From Mucilaginibacter sp. (GTDB taxonomy: Bacteria > Bacteroidota > Bacteroidia > Sphingobacteriales > Sphingobacteriaceae): DNA of 64,000 bases. The position numbers and the translations under genes were made by a program. The notes under the pieces are model-generated. The model saw only the letters and a program-made list of their open reading frames with translations, was not told the DNA's origin and made no database searches. The DNA is taken from contig JARLHA010000060.1 of the NCBI GenBank assembly GCA_031292485.1, positions 25,827 to 89,826 on the forward strand, given 5' to 3'. Shown piece by piece: positions 1 through 8,480 of this stretch (positions are counted from its first letter, which is position 1; each line of letters starts with the position of its first letter).

Positions 1-2646
1 GATTACCTGGCACGACGGGACTCCGAGTGGATGGGGCCTTTGTACGAATTCCACGGTTTAAGTGTTGATTGTATCGATAAACACGAGCCAAATTCCGAAG
101 AACGCCGCGCCGCTTACCTTGCCGACATCACGTTTGGCACCAATAATGAGTTCGGTTTTGATTACCTGCGTGACAATATGACACGTAGCCCTGAAGAACT
201 GGTTCAACGCAGGTTGCATTTTGCCATGGTTGACGAAGTTGATTCGGTGCTGATAGATGACGCACGGACCCCCCTGATTATTTCGGGACCTATACCACGC
301 GGCGATGAACATGAGTTTTATGAGTTGAAACCACGTATTGAGCGCCTGGTAAATGCACAGAAAAATTATGTGAACGGCGCTTTAAACGAAGCAAAAAAAT
401 TAATAGCTGAAGGAAAATCAGGCCCGGATGAAGGTGGGCTGGCATTATTACGTGCTTTCCGCGGCCTCCCAAAGAGCAAAGCCCTGATCAAATACCTGAG
501 TGAAGGCCCTAACCGGCAGTTGCTTTTGAAGTCAGAGAACTATTACATGCAGGACCAGAGCAAGGAAATGCCAAAGGTTGATGCCGAGTTGTTTTTTATT
601 ATCGACGAGAAAAACAACCAGGTGGAACTGGCTGAAAAAGGGATCGAACTGATTACCACTTCAGGGGAGGATCCTCATTTCTTTGTAATGCCTGATGTAG
701 GTACCGAAATATCGGAGATCGAAAAATCTGATCTGCCTGCGGAAGAAAAAATAGCGAAGAAGGATGCCCTGATGCGCGATTTTTCGATCAAATCTGAACG
801 CATCCACTCTGTTAACCAGTTGCTGAAAGCATATACCCTGTTTGAAAAGGATACAGAATACATCCTTGACGACGGAAAAGTGAAGATCGTTGACGAGCAA
901 ACAGGCCGTGTATTGGATGGCCGCCGTTATTCAGACGGCTTACACCAGGCGATTGAGGCGAAAGAAAATGTAAAAGTTGAAGACGCTACCCAAACCTTTG
1001 CCACCATTACCCTGCAAAACTATTTCAGGATGTACCATAAGCTTTGTGGTATGACTGGTACCGCAGTAACAGAGGCCGGCGAGTTTTGGGAGATTTATAA
1101 GCTTGACGTGGTTGAAATTCCAACCAATACCCCAACCAGTCGTGAAGACAGGCAGGACCTGGTTTATCGTACCGTGAGGGAAAAATATAATGCGGTTGCT
1201 GAAGAGATCAGCAAATTAACAACGGCAGGCAGGCCGGTACTCGTAGGTACAACTTCGGTTGAGATCTCGGAATTATTGAGCCGGATGCTGAAATTACGGG
1301 GTATTAAACATAATGTGTTAAATGCCAAAATGCACCAAAAGGAAGCGGATATTGTAGCCGAAGCCGGTCAGGCGGGTACGGTTACTATTGCCACCAACAT
1401 GGCAGGCCGTGGTACGGATATAAAATTAGGCCCCGGCGTTAAAGAAGCCGGAGGTTTGGCCATAGTAGGTACCGAGCGCCATGAATCACGCCGTGTTGAC
1501 CGCCAGTTACGAGGCCGTGCGGGCAGGCAGGGCGACCCGGGATCATCGCAGTTCTTTGTATCCCTGGAAGATAACCTGATGCGTTTGTTTGGCTCCGAAA
1601 GGATCTCCAACCTGATGGTGAAGATGGGTATCGAAGAGGGCGAAGTGATTCAGCATTCCATGATCTCAAATTCCATTGAGCGTGCGCAGAAAAAAGTTGA
1701 GGAAAACAACTTTGGTATCCGTAAACGTTTGTTGGAATATGACGACGTGATGAACTCGCAGCGTACTGTTATTTATTCAAAACGTAAAAACGCGTTATTT
1801 GGCGATCGTTTGGATGTGGATATCAGCAACACTGTTTTTGATGTGGTTGAGGATGTGGTGAGCGAATATAAAGAGGCCAACAATCACGAAGGGTTTAATT
1901 TGGAAATGATCCGCATTTTTTCGCTGGATTTTGAAATTACCCAGGAAGATTGGGCGGGTATTACCATTGCCAGCTTAACCGATAAGGTGTTTGCAGCGGT
2001 TACCGAGTTTTACAAACGCAAGCAGGAAGCAATTGCACAGCAGGCTTACCCGGTTTTAAAAGATGTTTTTGATACCCGGGGCGAATATGTTGAAAATATC
2101 ATGGTGCCATTTACCGATGGCGTGCATGGCATACAGGTTTCCGTTCCGCTTAAAAAAGCAATTAAAAACCACGGGCTGGAAGTTTTCAAATCATTTGAAA
2201 AGAACGTGACCCTTTACCTGATCGACGATGCCTGGAAAGAGCATTTGCGCGAAATGGATGAGTTAAAACAATCTGTACAAAACGCGGTTTACGAACAGAA
2301 GGACCCGTTGCTGGTTTACAAGTTCGAAGCGTTTGAGTTGTTCCGCCAGATGCTGGCCAGTGTAAACAAGGAGCTCGTAAGCTTCCTGTTCAGGGGAGGC
2401 ATCCCGGTGCAGCAGCAGCCTGACGAAGTGCGTGAAGCAAAACCTCAGCCAAAATTGGACCTGAAAAAATTACGCACCTCTAAACCTGAATTGGTAAGTG
2501 AAGCAAACGGCGCAGCCATGCAGGATATGCGAGAACTGCAAAAAGCGGCCCCGGTAAGGGTTGAAAATAAAATAGGCAGAAATGATCCTTGTCCTTGCGG
2601 CAGCGGTAAGAAATATAAGAATTGCCATGGTGTAGGGCTGGTGTAA
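1..2646 (+). CDS. secA: Protein translocase subunit SecA (5' end outside window)
   Basis: SecA is the ATPase that pushes unfolded preproteins through SecYEG at the inner membrane. The open frame runs from base 1 (DYLARRDSEWM, a classic SecA stretch), so the gene begins upstream; about 881 residues are visible and roughly 200 N-terminal residues, including Walker A, are missing. Visible marks are the Walker B region VDEVDSVLIDDA (about residue 77), the second helicase domain with TNMAGRGTDIKLG and QLRGRAGRQGDPGSS (near 465-510), and a C-terminal SEC-C zinc motif CPCGSGKKYKNCHG used for SecB and ribosome contact. The long insertions between the DEAD parts are typical of Bacteroidota SecA, which usually has about 1100 residues. 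An outward-facing repeat starts just after the stop. Identification is secure. Confidence 0.97.
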   Translation, partial: DYLARRDSEWMGPLYEFHGLSVDCIDKHEPNSEERRAAYLADITFGTNNEFGFDYLRDNMTRSPEELVQRRLHFAMVDEVDSVLIDDARTPLIISGPIPRGDEHEFYELKPRIERLVNAQKNYVNGALNEAKKLIAEGKSGPDEGGLALLRAFRGLPKSKALIKYLSEGPNRQLLLKSENYYMQDQSKEMPKVDAELFFIIDEKNNQVELAEKGIELITTSGEDPHFFVMPDVGTEISEIEKSDLPAEEKIAKKDALMRDFSIKSERIHSVNQLLKAYTLFEKDTEYILDDGKVKIVDEQTGRVLDGRRYSDGLHQAIEAKENVKVEDATQTFATITLQNYFRMYHKLCGMTGTAVTEAGEFWEIYKLDVVEIPTNTPTSREDRQDLVYRTVREKYNAVAEEISKLTTAGRPVLVGTTSVEISELLSRMLKLRGIKHNVLNAKMHQKEADIVAEAGQAGTVTIATNMAGRGTDIKLGPGVKEAGGLAIVGTERHESRRVDRQLRGRAGRQGDPGSSQFFVSLEDNLMRLFGSERISNLMVKMGIEEGEVIQHSMISNSIERAQKKVEENNFGIRKRLLEYDDVMNSQRTVIYSKRKNALFGDRLDVDISNTVFDVVEDVVSEYKEANNHEGFNLEMIRIFSLDFEITQEDWAGITIASLTDKVFAAVTEFYKRKQEAIAQQAYPVLKDVFDTRGEYVENIMVPFTDGVHGIQVSVPLKKAIKNHGLEVFKSFEKNVTLYLIDDAWKEHLREMDELKQSVQNAVYEQKDPLLVYKFEAFELFRQMLASVNKELVSFLFRGGIPVQQQPDEVREAKPQPKLDLKKLRTSKPELVSEANGAAMQDMRELQKAAPVRVENKIGRNDPCPCGSGKKYKNCHGVGLV

Positions 2647-2648
2647 GC

Positions 2649-2733
2649 AGCCTCACCCAACCCTCTCCAAAGGAGAGGGCTTAAAAAAAGCGCAATTCAA
2701 GTCCTCTCCTTTGGAGAGGATTTAGGTGAGGCT
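2649..2733. repeat. Palindromic intergenic repeat with CCTCTCCAAAGGAGAGG core
   Basis: Two arms of about 31 bases (2649-2679 and 2703-2733) are near-perfect reverse complements. Each arm itself contains the palindrome CCTCTCCAAAGGAGAGG and carries AGCCTCACC at its outer end, so the DNA or RNA can fold as one long stem or as two hairpins. It fills most of the gap between secA and the SPOR gene. It may act as a terminator or RNA-stability hairpin after secA; that role is inference. It belongs to the wider set of iterated-word palindromes in this window. Confidence 0.85.
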
Positions 2734-2760
2734 TGAATATCTCAAAAAAATTAAGGCCAT

Positions 2761-3204
2761 ATGAAAAACGCAGCATCTTACATCGCTAAATTAAGCCTGT
2801 TAGGTTGCTGCATTTTTTTTGTTCCTTTTTTTTCATCAGCACAAACCCGGGGCAAGGTTGAGGTAGTAAAAGACCCGCTGATCGATACTTTAATTGCCAG
2901 GCGGCCGCAGTTAAATAAAACCATAGGCGTTAGCGAAAGCACCGCAAGCGGGTACCGGGTTCAAATTTATTTTGGATCCAACCGGCAATCGGCCTATAAC
3001 GCACAGGCTAAGTTCATGAGCGATTATCCTGATGTGCCGGCTTATGTGACCTATACCGAACCAAACTTTAAGGTACAGGTTGGCGACTTCCGCACAAGGC
3101 TGGAAGCCCAGAAAATGCAAAGCGATTTGCATGGTATGTTCAGCAGCCTGTTTATCATCCCCTCAAAAATAAATCCTCCAAAATCCGACTCGACAAATGA
3201 TTAA
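2761..3204 (+). CDS. SPOR-domain exported protein
   Basis: A 147-residue protein with an N-terminal signal peptide (hydrophobic core about residues 10-26, cleavage near SSA-QT). The C-terminal 80 residues match the SPOR fold, with the repeated pattern YRVQIYFGS ... YVTYTEPNFKVQVGDF ... FIIPSKI. SPOR domains bind denuded glycan strands of peptidoglycan, often at the division site, so a periplasmic envelope role is likely. The ATG lies 114 bases after secA and the 3' end overlaps the next gene by 8 bases, so the two are probably co-translated. The specific partner is unknown. Confidence 0.8.
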   Translation: MKNAASYIAKLSLLGCCIFFVPFFSSAQTRGKVEVVKDPLIDTLIARRPQLNKTIGVSESTASGYRVQIYFGSNRQSAYNAQAKFMSDYPDVPAYVTYTEPNFKVQVGDFRTRLEAQKMQSDLHGMFSSLFIIPSKINPPKSDSTND

Positions 3205-4381
3205 AGAGCAGATCCAACAGCTTTCAAAAGGTATCTTTAATGATGTGGTTGCCAACCGCCGCCACCTGCACTCCCATCCCGAACTTTCTTTTCAGGAGTA
3301 TGAAACATCGGCCTTTATTGGCCGAAAGCTTGATGAGCTGGGCCTGACATATCAAAAAATGGCGGATAACGGCCTGGTTGCATTGATAAAAGGAGAAAAA
3401 CCATCTGATAAAGTAATTGCCCTGCGCGCAGATATGGACGCCTTGCCTATTACCGAAGTTAATGAGGTGGCCTACAAATCACAAAACATTGGCGTAATGC
3501 ATGCCTGCGGCCATGATGCGCATACTTCATCGCTATTGGGCACTGCAAAAATACTGACTGCGCTAAAAAGCCAGTTTGGCGGTACGGTAAAACTGATCTT
3601 TCAGCCGGCAGAGGAAAAACTGCCGGGCGGTGCAAGTTTGATGATCAAAGAAGGTGTATTGGAAAACCCAAAACCACAAGCCGTCATCGGGCAGCATGTT
3701 ATGCCGCTGATTGACGCCGGCAAGGTAGGATTCCGTGCTGGCAAGTATATGGCTTCAACGGATGAAATTTACGTTACTGTGTACGGCAAGGGCGGCCACG
3801 GCGCGCAGCCCCAGCAAAATATCGACCCGGTAATTATTACCGCGCACATATTAACGGCATTGCAAACCATAATAAGCCGTTCTGCAGACCCTAAAAGTCC
3901 GTCCGTACTATCTTTCGGCAAAGTGATTGCCAATGGCGCTACCAATGTGATCCCCAACGAGGTTTACCTGGAGGGCACTTTTAGAACTATGGACGAAAAA
4001 TGGCGGAGCGAAGCGCATGTCAAGATGAAAAAAATGGCCGAAGGTATCGCCGAAAGCATGGGCGGCAGCTGCGATTTTAATATTGTGCGCGGCTATCCGT
4101 TTTTAATCAACGAAGAAAAGCTGACTGCTTCGGTCCGGGGCTTTGCCGAAGATTACCTGGGCAAAGAAAATGTACTCGACCTGGATATCTGGATGGCTGC
4201 CGAAGATTTTGCCTATTACTCACAAGTAGCCGATTCCTGCTTTTACCGTTTGGGTACCCGTAATGAAAGCCGCCGCATTACTTCATCGGTACATACCCCA
4301 ACCTTTGATATAGACGAAGACGCATTTAAGATCAGCACCGGGCTGATGGCTTATATGGCTATTAAGCAGTTGGGTAATTGA
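3197..4381 (+). CDS. M20-family amidohydrolase (cytoplasmic)
   Basis: A 394-residue M20D metallopeptidase of the N-acyl-L-amino-acid amidohydrolase/hippurate hydrolase type, which removes acyl groups from amino acids or related amides. Metal ligands are visible in MHACGHDAHTS (near residue 101), the QPAEE motif (near 135, general base Glu), and the distal ligand in MAAEDFAYYSQ (near 335). The dimerisation domain lies around residues 180-290. There is no signal peptide, unlike the related exported enzyme at 38945-40246. It overlaps the SPOR gene by 8 bases. The exact substrate cannot be told from sequence. Confidence 0.9.
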   Translation: MIKEQIQQLSKGIFNDVVANRRHLHSHPELSFQEYETSAFIGRKLDELGLTYQKMADNGLVALIKGEKPSDKVIALRADMDALPITEVNEVAYKSQNIGVMHACGHDAHTSSLLGTAKILTALKSQFGGTVKLIFQPAEEKLPGGASLMIKEGVLENPKPQAVIGQHVMPLIDAGKVGFRAGKYMASTDEIYVTVYGKGGHGAQPQQNIDPVIITAHILTALQTIISRSADPKSPSVLSFGKVIANGATNVIPNEVYLEGTFRTMDEKWRSEAHVKMKKMAEGIAESMGGSCDFNIVRGYPFLINEEKLTASVRGFAEDYLGKENVLDLDIWMAAEDFAYYSQVADSCFYRLGTRNESRRITSSVHTPTFDIDEDAFKISTGLMAYMAIKQLGN

Positions 4382-4528
4382 GTGAAAATCAAGGATTTTA
4401 GATGATCGAAAACTAAGTTGATTAGCGGATACCGGTTGCAATTGATGATTCAGCGCTCTTATTTTACTGATCGTTGTCATTTTTTGCCACCCTATCGATA
4501 GCTAAATTAGCGCCCTCACCCATCAAAG

Positions 4529-5461
4529 ATGAAAAAGCTATACATAATCTTCTCAATCCTCATCCTATTTATTTCTACCACTTACGCCCAGCAGATCAGG
4601 CGCTTTAATCCCGATTCCATCCGTACCATCACTATCGATTCGGCGATCAACATCCGTTCGCATCATTTAACCGCGCAGGATTTTATTGATGCCGTGCTGG
4701 CAGATACCGGCTTTTACCAGGCTTTCCGCAACATGAAAAAGTATGATTTCATCGCCGAAAACCGGATCTATACCTACAATAAAAAGAACAAGGTAGACGG
4801 CCGCATTTACCGTAAGATAAGACACAGCAATGTGAACGGAAAACACCGGATGGATTTTTTGGCGAAACAGGATACCGGCAGCGTATACAAATCAAACGGC
4901 AAATACCAGCTGTATACGGTGGAGATGTTCGATTTTATTTTTATGAACGCTTATAATTCCGACTTTGTAAAAGGCCCGGCATTGCCCGGATCGGGCGGTA
5001 AAAACGAGTCGTATAAGGATAAGTTAAAAACCCTGATATTTTCACCCGGGCATAAAGTAGGCGGCCTGCCGTTTATCAGCGGTAAAACTCAATTGTTTTC
5101 AAAGGATATGCGGGGCTATTATTATTATCAGTTCTCGCGCGGCAAGTATCTTGACTCCATCCCGGTTTATCGGTTCAGGGTAGTGAGAAAACCAAGTGAA
5201 GGCGATAATGATGTGGTCGTAAAAGAAATGACCACTATATTCGATACCCGCAACTTCCAGATCCTGGGCCGGTATATCGATATGAAATACAGCAACTGGA
5301 TCTTTAGCTTTGATGTGCAAATGAATATTGAACTTGCGAAATATAACGGCGAACTATTGCCGGTAAAGATCACCTATCAGGGCAATTGGGACGTGCCATT
5401 TCATAAAGTAGAACGGGCCAGTTTTTTAGTGGTGCATAAAAATTTTTCCGTTAGTAAATAA
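4529..5461 (+). CDS. Secreted protein of unknown function
   Basis: A 310-residue protein with a clear signal peptide (about residues 1-20, ending TYA-QQ). The mature part is rich in aromatic residues and alternating polar/hydrophobic strands, as in beta-rich periplasmic or outer-membrane-associated proteins. I recognise no catalytic motif. It stands alone, 147 bases after the M20 gene, and faces the DUF1295 gene convergently. It could be a member of one of the lineage-specific secreted families of Bacteroidota. Coding status is firm; function is unknown. Confidence 0.75.
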   Translation: MKKLYIIFSILILFISTTYAQQIRRFNPDSIRTITIDSAINIRSHHLTAQDFIDAVLADTGFYQAFRNMKKYDFIAENRIYTYNKKNKVDGRIYRKIRHSNVNGKHRMDFLAKQDTGSVYKSNGKYQLYTVEMFDFIFMNAYNSDFVKGPALPGSGGKNESYKDKLKTLIFSPGHKVGGLPFISGKTQLFSKDMRGYYYYQFSRGKYLDSIPVYRFRVVRKPSEGDNDVVVKEMTTIFDTRNFQILGRYIDMKYSNWIFSFDVQMNIELAKYNGELLPVKITYQGNWDVPFHKVERASFLVVHKNFSVSK

Positions 5462-5570
5462 TTACACGCTTGCGCTGTGTTTTTGTGTCTTCTCAGTGTT
5501 CTTTGTCTTTAATTTCTTTTACCGGAAGTTATTTACATCGCAATATCGCCCTTTAATTTTACCCAAATCA

Positions 5571-6365
5571 CTAACTCTTTTTAAACCAGGGCACAAAAGC
5601 GCTGGTTTTTTGCTGGTACTTTTTAAATGCTTCGCCCTTTGTGCGAAGGGATTGCTCCTCTGTTGCAGGGATACCAGTTACTTTTAACAGCAGGTAAAGG
5701 ATAATCGCCGGGCTGATGATCGCCAGGTAGCCATAGGGGGAACCGAGCGCGAAAACGAAATAGGATACCCACAGCAGCCATTCAAAAAAATAATTGGGAT
5801 GCCTGGAGTAGCCCCAAAGGCCTGTATCGCAAACTTTACCTTTGTTGCCAGGCTCTTTTTTAAATGCAGCCAGCTGCGCATCTGCGGTAGCTTCGCCAAT
5901 AACACTGATCAGCCATAAAGCTGCGCCGCCATATTCAAGGATACCAAGCTGCGGCGCAGTATTCAGCGTAATGATAAAGAAAGGGATAGCCAGCAATACA
6001 TTGGAAATGGCCTGTGCCTGAAAGAAGAAGGCCATTTTAACTTCGGCATTTTTACCCCATTCCTTACGGATCTGCGCGTAGCGCGGTTCTTCCTGGCGCA
6101 GGTGTTTCAAAACCCTCACAGCCAAATGGGTACCCAGGCGCCCGCCGGCAATAATCACCATGCCGCAGAGCAGCAGCTTACGGGTTTCAAATCCCGGCGC
6201 CAGCAGCAACAGAATGATGGCTATAACAGGGAAATTATACGACCAGAAGATATCAACCACTCCCGCATTTTTTATCCTGTACGACCATAGCCACACCATG
6301 CACATAATGATGCAACACGCAAGGAGCGAATAGCCCACCAATGCGTAAATTGAGCTGTTATCCAT
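5571..6365 (-). CDS. DUF1295 membrane protein (steroid 5-alpha-reductase-like)
   Basis: A polytopic membrane protein with the C-terminal signature WGYSRHPNYFFEW, the hallmark of the DUF1295/steroid 5-alpha-reductase/isoprenylcysteine methyltransferase superfamily; the RHPNY histidine lies in the NAD(P)H or SAM binding region of relatives. I chose ATG at 6365 (264 residues, MDNSS) rather than the TTG twelve bases upstream. This start overlaps the stop of the upstream DUF1475 gene by 8 bases, so the two are probably translationally coupled. Substrate is unknown; a lipid or fatty-acid-like reductase role is the family guess. Confidence 0.82.
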   Translation of the reverse strand: MDNSSIYALVGYSLLACCIIMCMVWLWSYRIKNAGVVDIFWSYNFPVIAIILLLLAPGFETRKLLLCGMVIIAGGRLGTHLAVRVLKHLRQEEPRYAQIRKEWGKNAEVKMAFFFQAQAISNVLLAIPFFIITLNTAPQLGILEYGGAALWLISVIGEATADAQLAAFKKEPGNKGKVCDTGLWGYSRHPNYFFEWLLWVSYFVFALGSPYGYLAIISPAIILYLLLKVTGIPATEEQSLRTKGEAFKKYQQKTSAFVPWFKKS

Positions 6366-6693
6366 TTTGTTTGCCAAATAATTCTTTTAATCCTTCATTT
6401 TGTTTGAGCCTGAAAAGCTGGATGAGCACATAGGCACAAGAGGCGATGCTGCCCAGGGTTACCAGCAGTATTAACCACACGATCCGCAAAAACACACTGT
6501 TTTCCTTATAGCATACCCACAAAAATATCACCGTTACGTTGGCATAAAAATCCCAAAGTGTGGCACGCATCCATGGGAGGGTGGCTAAAAAGTTCCATTG
6601 CTCAAACAAATTGCTGTGCATACTGGTGCTGATGACCGTATAGCACATGCTAACAAAGAGGATACTAAAAAGGATTTTTAACACAGTGATCAT
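6358..6693 (-). CDS. DUF1475 small membrane protein
   Basis: A 111-residue integral membrane protein with three predicted hydrophobic segments (about residues 4-22, 45-62 and 68-92) and the conserved motif PWMRATLWDFYANV characteristic of DUF1475. It is first in a two-gene operon with the DUF1295 protein and overlaps it by 8 bases, which suggests a joint function in the membrane. DUF1475 genes beside DUF1295 genes are a recurring pattern as far as I recall. Biochemical role unknown. Confidence 0.8.
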   Translation of the reverse strand: MITVLKILFSILFVSMCYTVISTSMHSNLFEQWNFLATLPWMRATLWDFYANVTVIFLWVCYKENSVFLRIVWLILLVTLGSIASCAYVLIQLFRLKQNEGLKELFGKQNG

Positions 6694-6916
6694 GGCGTTA
6701 TGCTTTTCGTAATCTGATGATAGGGAGCCAGTGCATAATAGTGTAAGCCCTGGATTTTAAAAATGACAATCCCTGGAAAATAAAAGTAGCTAAATAAAAT
6801 GTTCTCTCCCCAAAGCTATTCATTTTAAACATTTTATGGGAAGCATACCTGTGCAGAAAAAATGTCCGGAAAAGAGTGACAGGAACCAGTGGCAGAGGAA
6901 GAAGATGATGATCATT

Positions 6917-7061
6917 GGTTGATTAAGTTGAATGGTTGATTGGGTTGAATAATTAAAAGTCAATCTCCATATTAGTTAAATTTATTTTTGGCGAAGAGAA
7001 TGATGTTGGTTGATTAAATAAAACTTAATCAACCACTCACTTAATCAACCCAATCAACTAT
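6917..7061. repeat. Iterated GTTGATTAAGTTG palindromic repeat
   Basis: Left arm 6917-6947 repeats GGTTGATT(A/G)(A/G)GTTG; right arm 7022-7061 is its approximate reverse complement (AATCAACCACTCACTTAATC and so on), with about 75 bases between. The right arm contains the TAG stop codon of the peroxiredoxin gene (7058-7060). Bases 7027-7061 recur without change at 24455-24489. The rest of the 364-base gap (6694-6916) holds no gene I can support. Likely an RNA hairpin at the 3' end of the peroxiredoxin transcript; origin as a mobile palindrome is inference. Confidence 0.85.
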
Positions 7062-7603
7062 TTAACCCCATGCGCCTTAATAAACGCCAGCGCATCATCC
7101 GCGTGTTTTTTGCCCTGCATCATGGCTTCATAGGCAAAAACGATCTTGCCATGAAGATCAACAATGAAGGTTTCCCTGCCGGTCATGAACATTTTGTTTT
7201 GTACGCCAAACAGGTGATAAACCTTGTTATCCGGATCGCTTAATAAAGTAAATGGGAGTTTATAATGTTCACTGAATGCTTTATGACTTGCCACTGTGCC
7301 GCCGTTGATACCGATAACCCTCGCGCCGGCTTTAGTGAAATCATTGAAACTATCCCTGAATGAGCATGCTTCTTTGGTACAAACCATGCTTTCATCCTTG
7401 GGATAAAAATAAATAACCAGGATGTTTTTGCCAAAATGATCAGCACTATTAAAGACTTTTCCGCTCTGGTCGGTCAGTGAAAAAGATGGCATTTGGTCGC
7501 CCACAGCAAGCGGGCTTTTTTCTGCCTGGGCACGAACCTTAAAATTTATACATACCAATAACAGGATCATTGTCAAAAAATGTGGCAAAGTGTTTTTCAT
7601 CAT
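7058..7603 (-). CDS. Exported peroxiredoxin (Bcp/AhpC-TSA family)
   Basis: A thiol peroxidase of the bacterioferritin-comigratory/PrxQ class. The peroxidatic cysteine motif is seen as YPKDESMVCTKEAC, i.e. P-x3-S-x2-C with the resolving cysteine five residues later as in typical Bcp/PrxQ. Here the usual Thr of the P-x3-T-x2-C motif is Ser. An N-terminal signal peptide (LLVCINFKVRA-QA) places it in the periplasm, unlike cytosolic Bcp. I start at ATG 7603 (181 residues; ATG 7600 is equally possible), since the longer reading adds a charged head before the signal peptide. Its TAG stop is inside a repeat arm. A periplasmic peroxide-detoxifying role is likely. Confidence 0.88.
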   Translation of the reverse strand: MMKNTLPHFLTMILLLVCINFKVRAQAEKSPLAVGDQMPSFSLTDQSGKVFNSADHFGKNILVIYFYPKDESMVCTKEACSFRDSFNDFTKAGARVIGINGGTVASHKAFSEHYKLPFTLLSDPDNKVYHLFGVQNKMFMTGRETFIVDLHGKIVFAYEAMMQGKKHADDALAFIKAHGVK

Positions 7604-7794
7604 ACACAACATACGACAATTTACCCCTTTGCGATTTATGAAATAAAAATATTTCAAACCGTTAGATTCATAATGCCCGGTTAACCAGGGTACTTTTAAT
7701 GAACAGACCGATTATTATGAAGAAGGGAAAGACAGCGGCGACGGGCGGGATCACAACACCAATGAAGTTTAAAGCTACAATCCACTAATTCTTG

Positions 7795-7862
7795 TGGAAA
7801 ATAATTTCCTTAAAATATTTTCCAATGCGACGAAGGAAAATTATATTTAAAAAATATTTTCC
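7795..7862. promoter_or_regulatory. Two AT-rich dyads upstream of TetR gene (probable operators)
   Basis: The first dyad has perfect 9-base arms, TGGAAAATA (7795-7803) and TATTTTCCA (7816-7824). The second has GGAAAAT (7835-7841) and ATTTTCC (7856-7862). Both use the same half-site, GGAAAAT, and end 9 bases before the TetR start codon. Their position and shared half-site suggest autoregulation of the TetR gene and of the GH20 gene behind it. This is inference from sequence symmetry only. Confidence 0.55.
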
Positions 7863-7871
7863 ACCGCGCTG

Positions 7872-8471
7872 ATGAGAGAAAAAATTATAGAGACTGCGTT
7901 ACAGCAATTTCTGGAACATGGTATCCGAAAAATGACTTTGCAAAAACTGGTATTGTTACTTGGCATCTCTACAAAAACCATGTATAAATATTTCAGCAAT
8001 AAGGAACAGCTGCTGGAAGAATGTCTTGGCCTTCATTATAAGGACGCCGATAAAGGGATGAAGGAGATGCTCCGCGAATCACAGAACCCTGTGGCCGCCC
8101 TGGCAAGCGTTTATTCAAAAGCGATTGAATTGGATTTTGGGACCACACACCTTTTTTATTATGATCTGAATTATTATTATCCCGAACTACAGGATAAAGT
8201 GATGAAAAAGTATGTAAGCGGCGCACTTGAAACGGTAACGTCACTTATTCAGCAGGGAATAAATGAGGGCTATTTTTTGGCTTATTTAAAGGCCCCTATT
8301 GTTTTGGAATCACTCACAGTAATGTATACTTCGGTTACCCGGAATAATACTTACAAAGACTTCACCATGAAGCGTGAATTGATCAAACATACCATTGTGA
8401 TCTATTTAAGGGGAATATGCTCTGATAAAGGATTAGCCATCATAACTCAATTAAAAGGAATGTCTATTTAG
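7872..8471 (+). CDS. TetR/AcrR-family transcriptional regulator
   Basis: A 199-residue regulator. The N-terminal 50 residues form the TetR helix-turn-helix: REKIIETALQQFLEHG ... MTLQKLVLLLGISTKTMYKY, with the usual YKYF-NKE at the start of the helix after recognition. The C-terminal ligand-binding domain is helical and not assignable to a ligand. It is followed after 9 bases by the GH20 hexosaminidase gene, so it probably controls itself and that gene through the dyads at 7795-7862. The specific inducer is unknown. Confidence 0.88.
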   Translation: MREKIIETALQQFLEHGIRKMTLQKLVLLLGISTKTMYKYFSNKEQLLEECLGLHYKDADKGMKEMLRESQNPVAALASVYSKAIELDFGTTHLFYYDLNYYYPELQDKVMKKYVSGALETVTSLIQQGINEGYFLAYLKAPIVLESLTVMYTSVTRNNTYKDFTMKRELIKHTIVIYLRGICSDKGLAIITQLKGMSI

Positions 8472-8480
8472 GTTAAAATT

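Noticed and set aside
5462..5570. Possible half copy of the CACAGAG repeat between convergent genes
   Set aside because: There are weak matches to GTGTCTTCTCAGTG only, with no second arm, so it is not listed as a feature.
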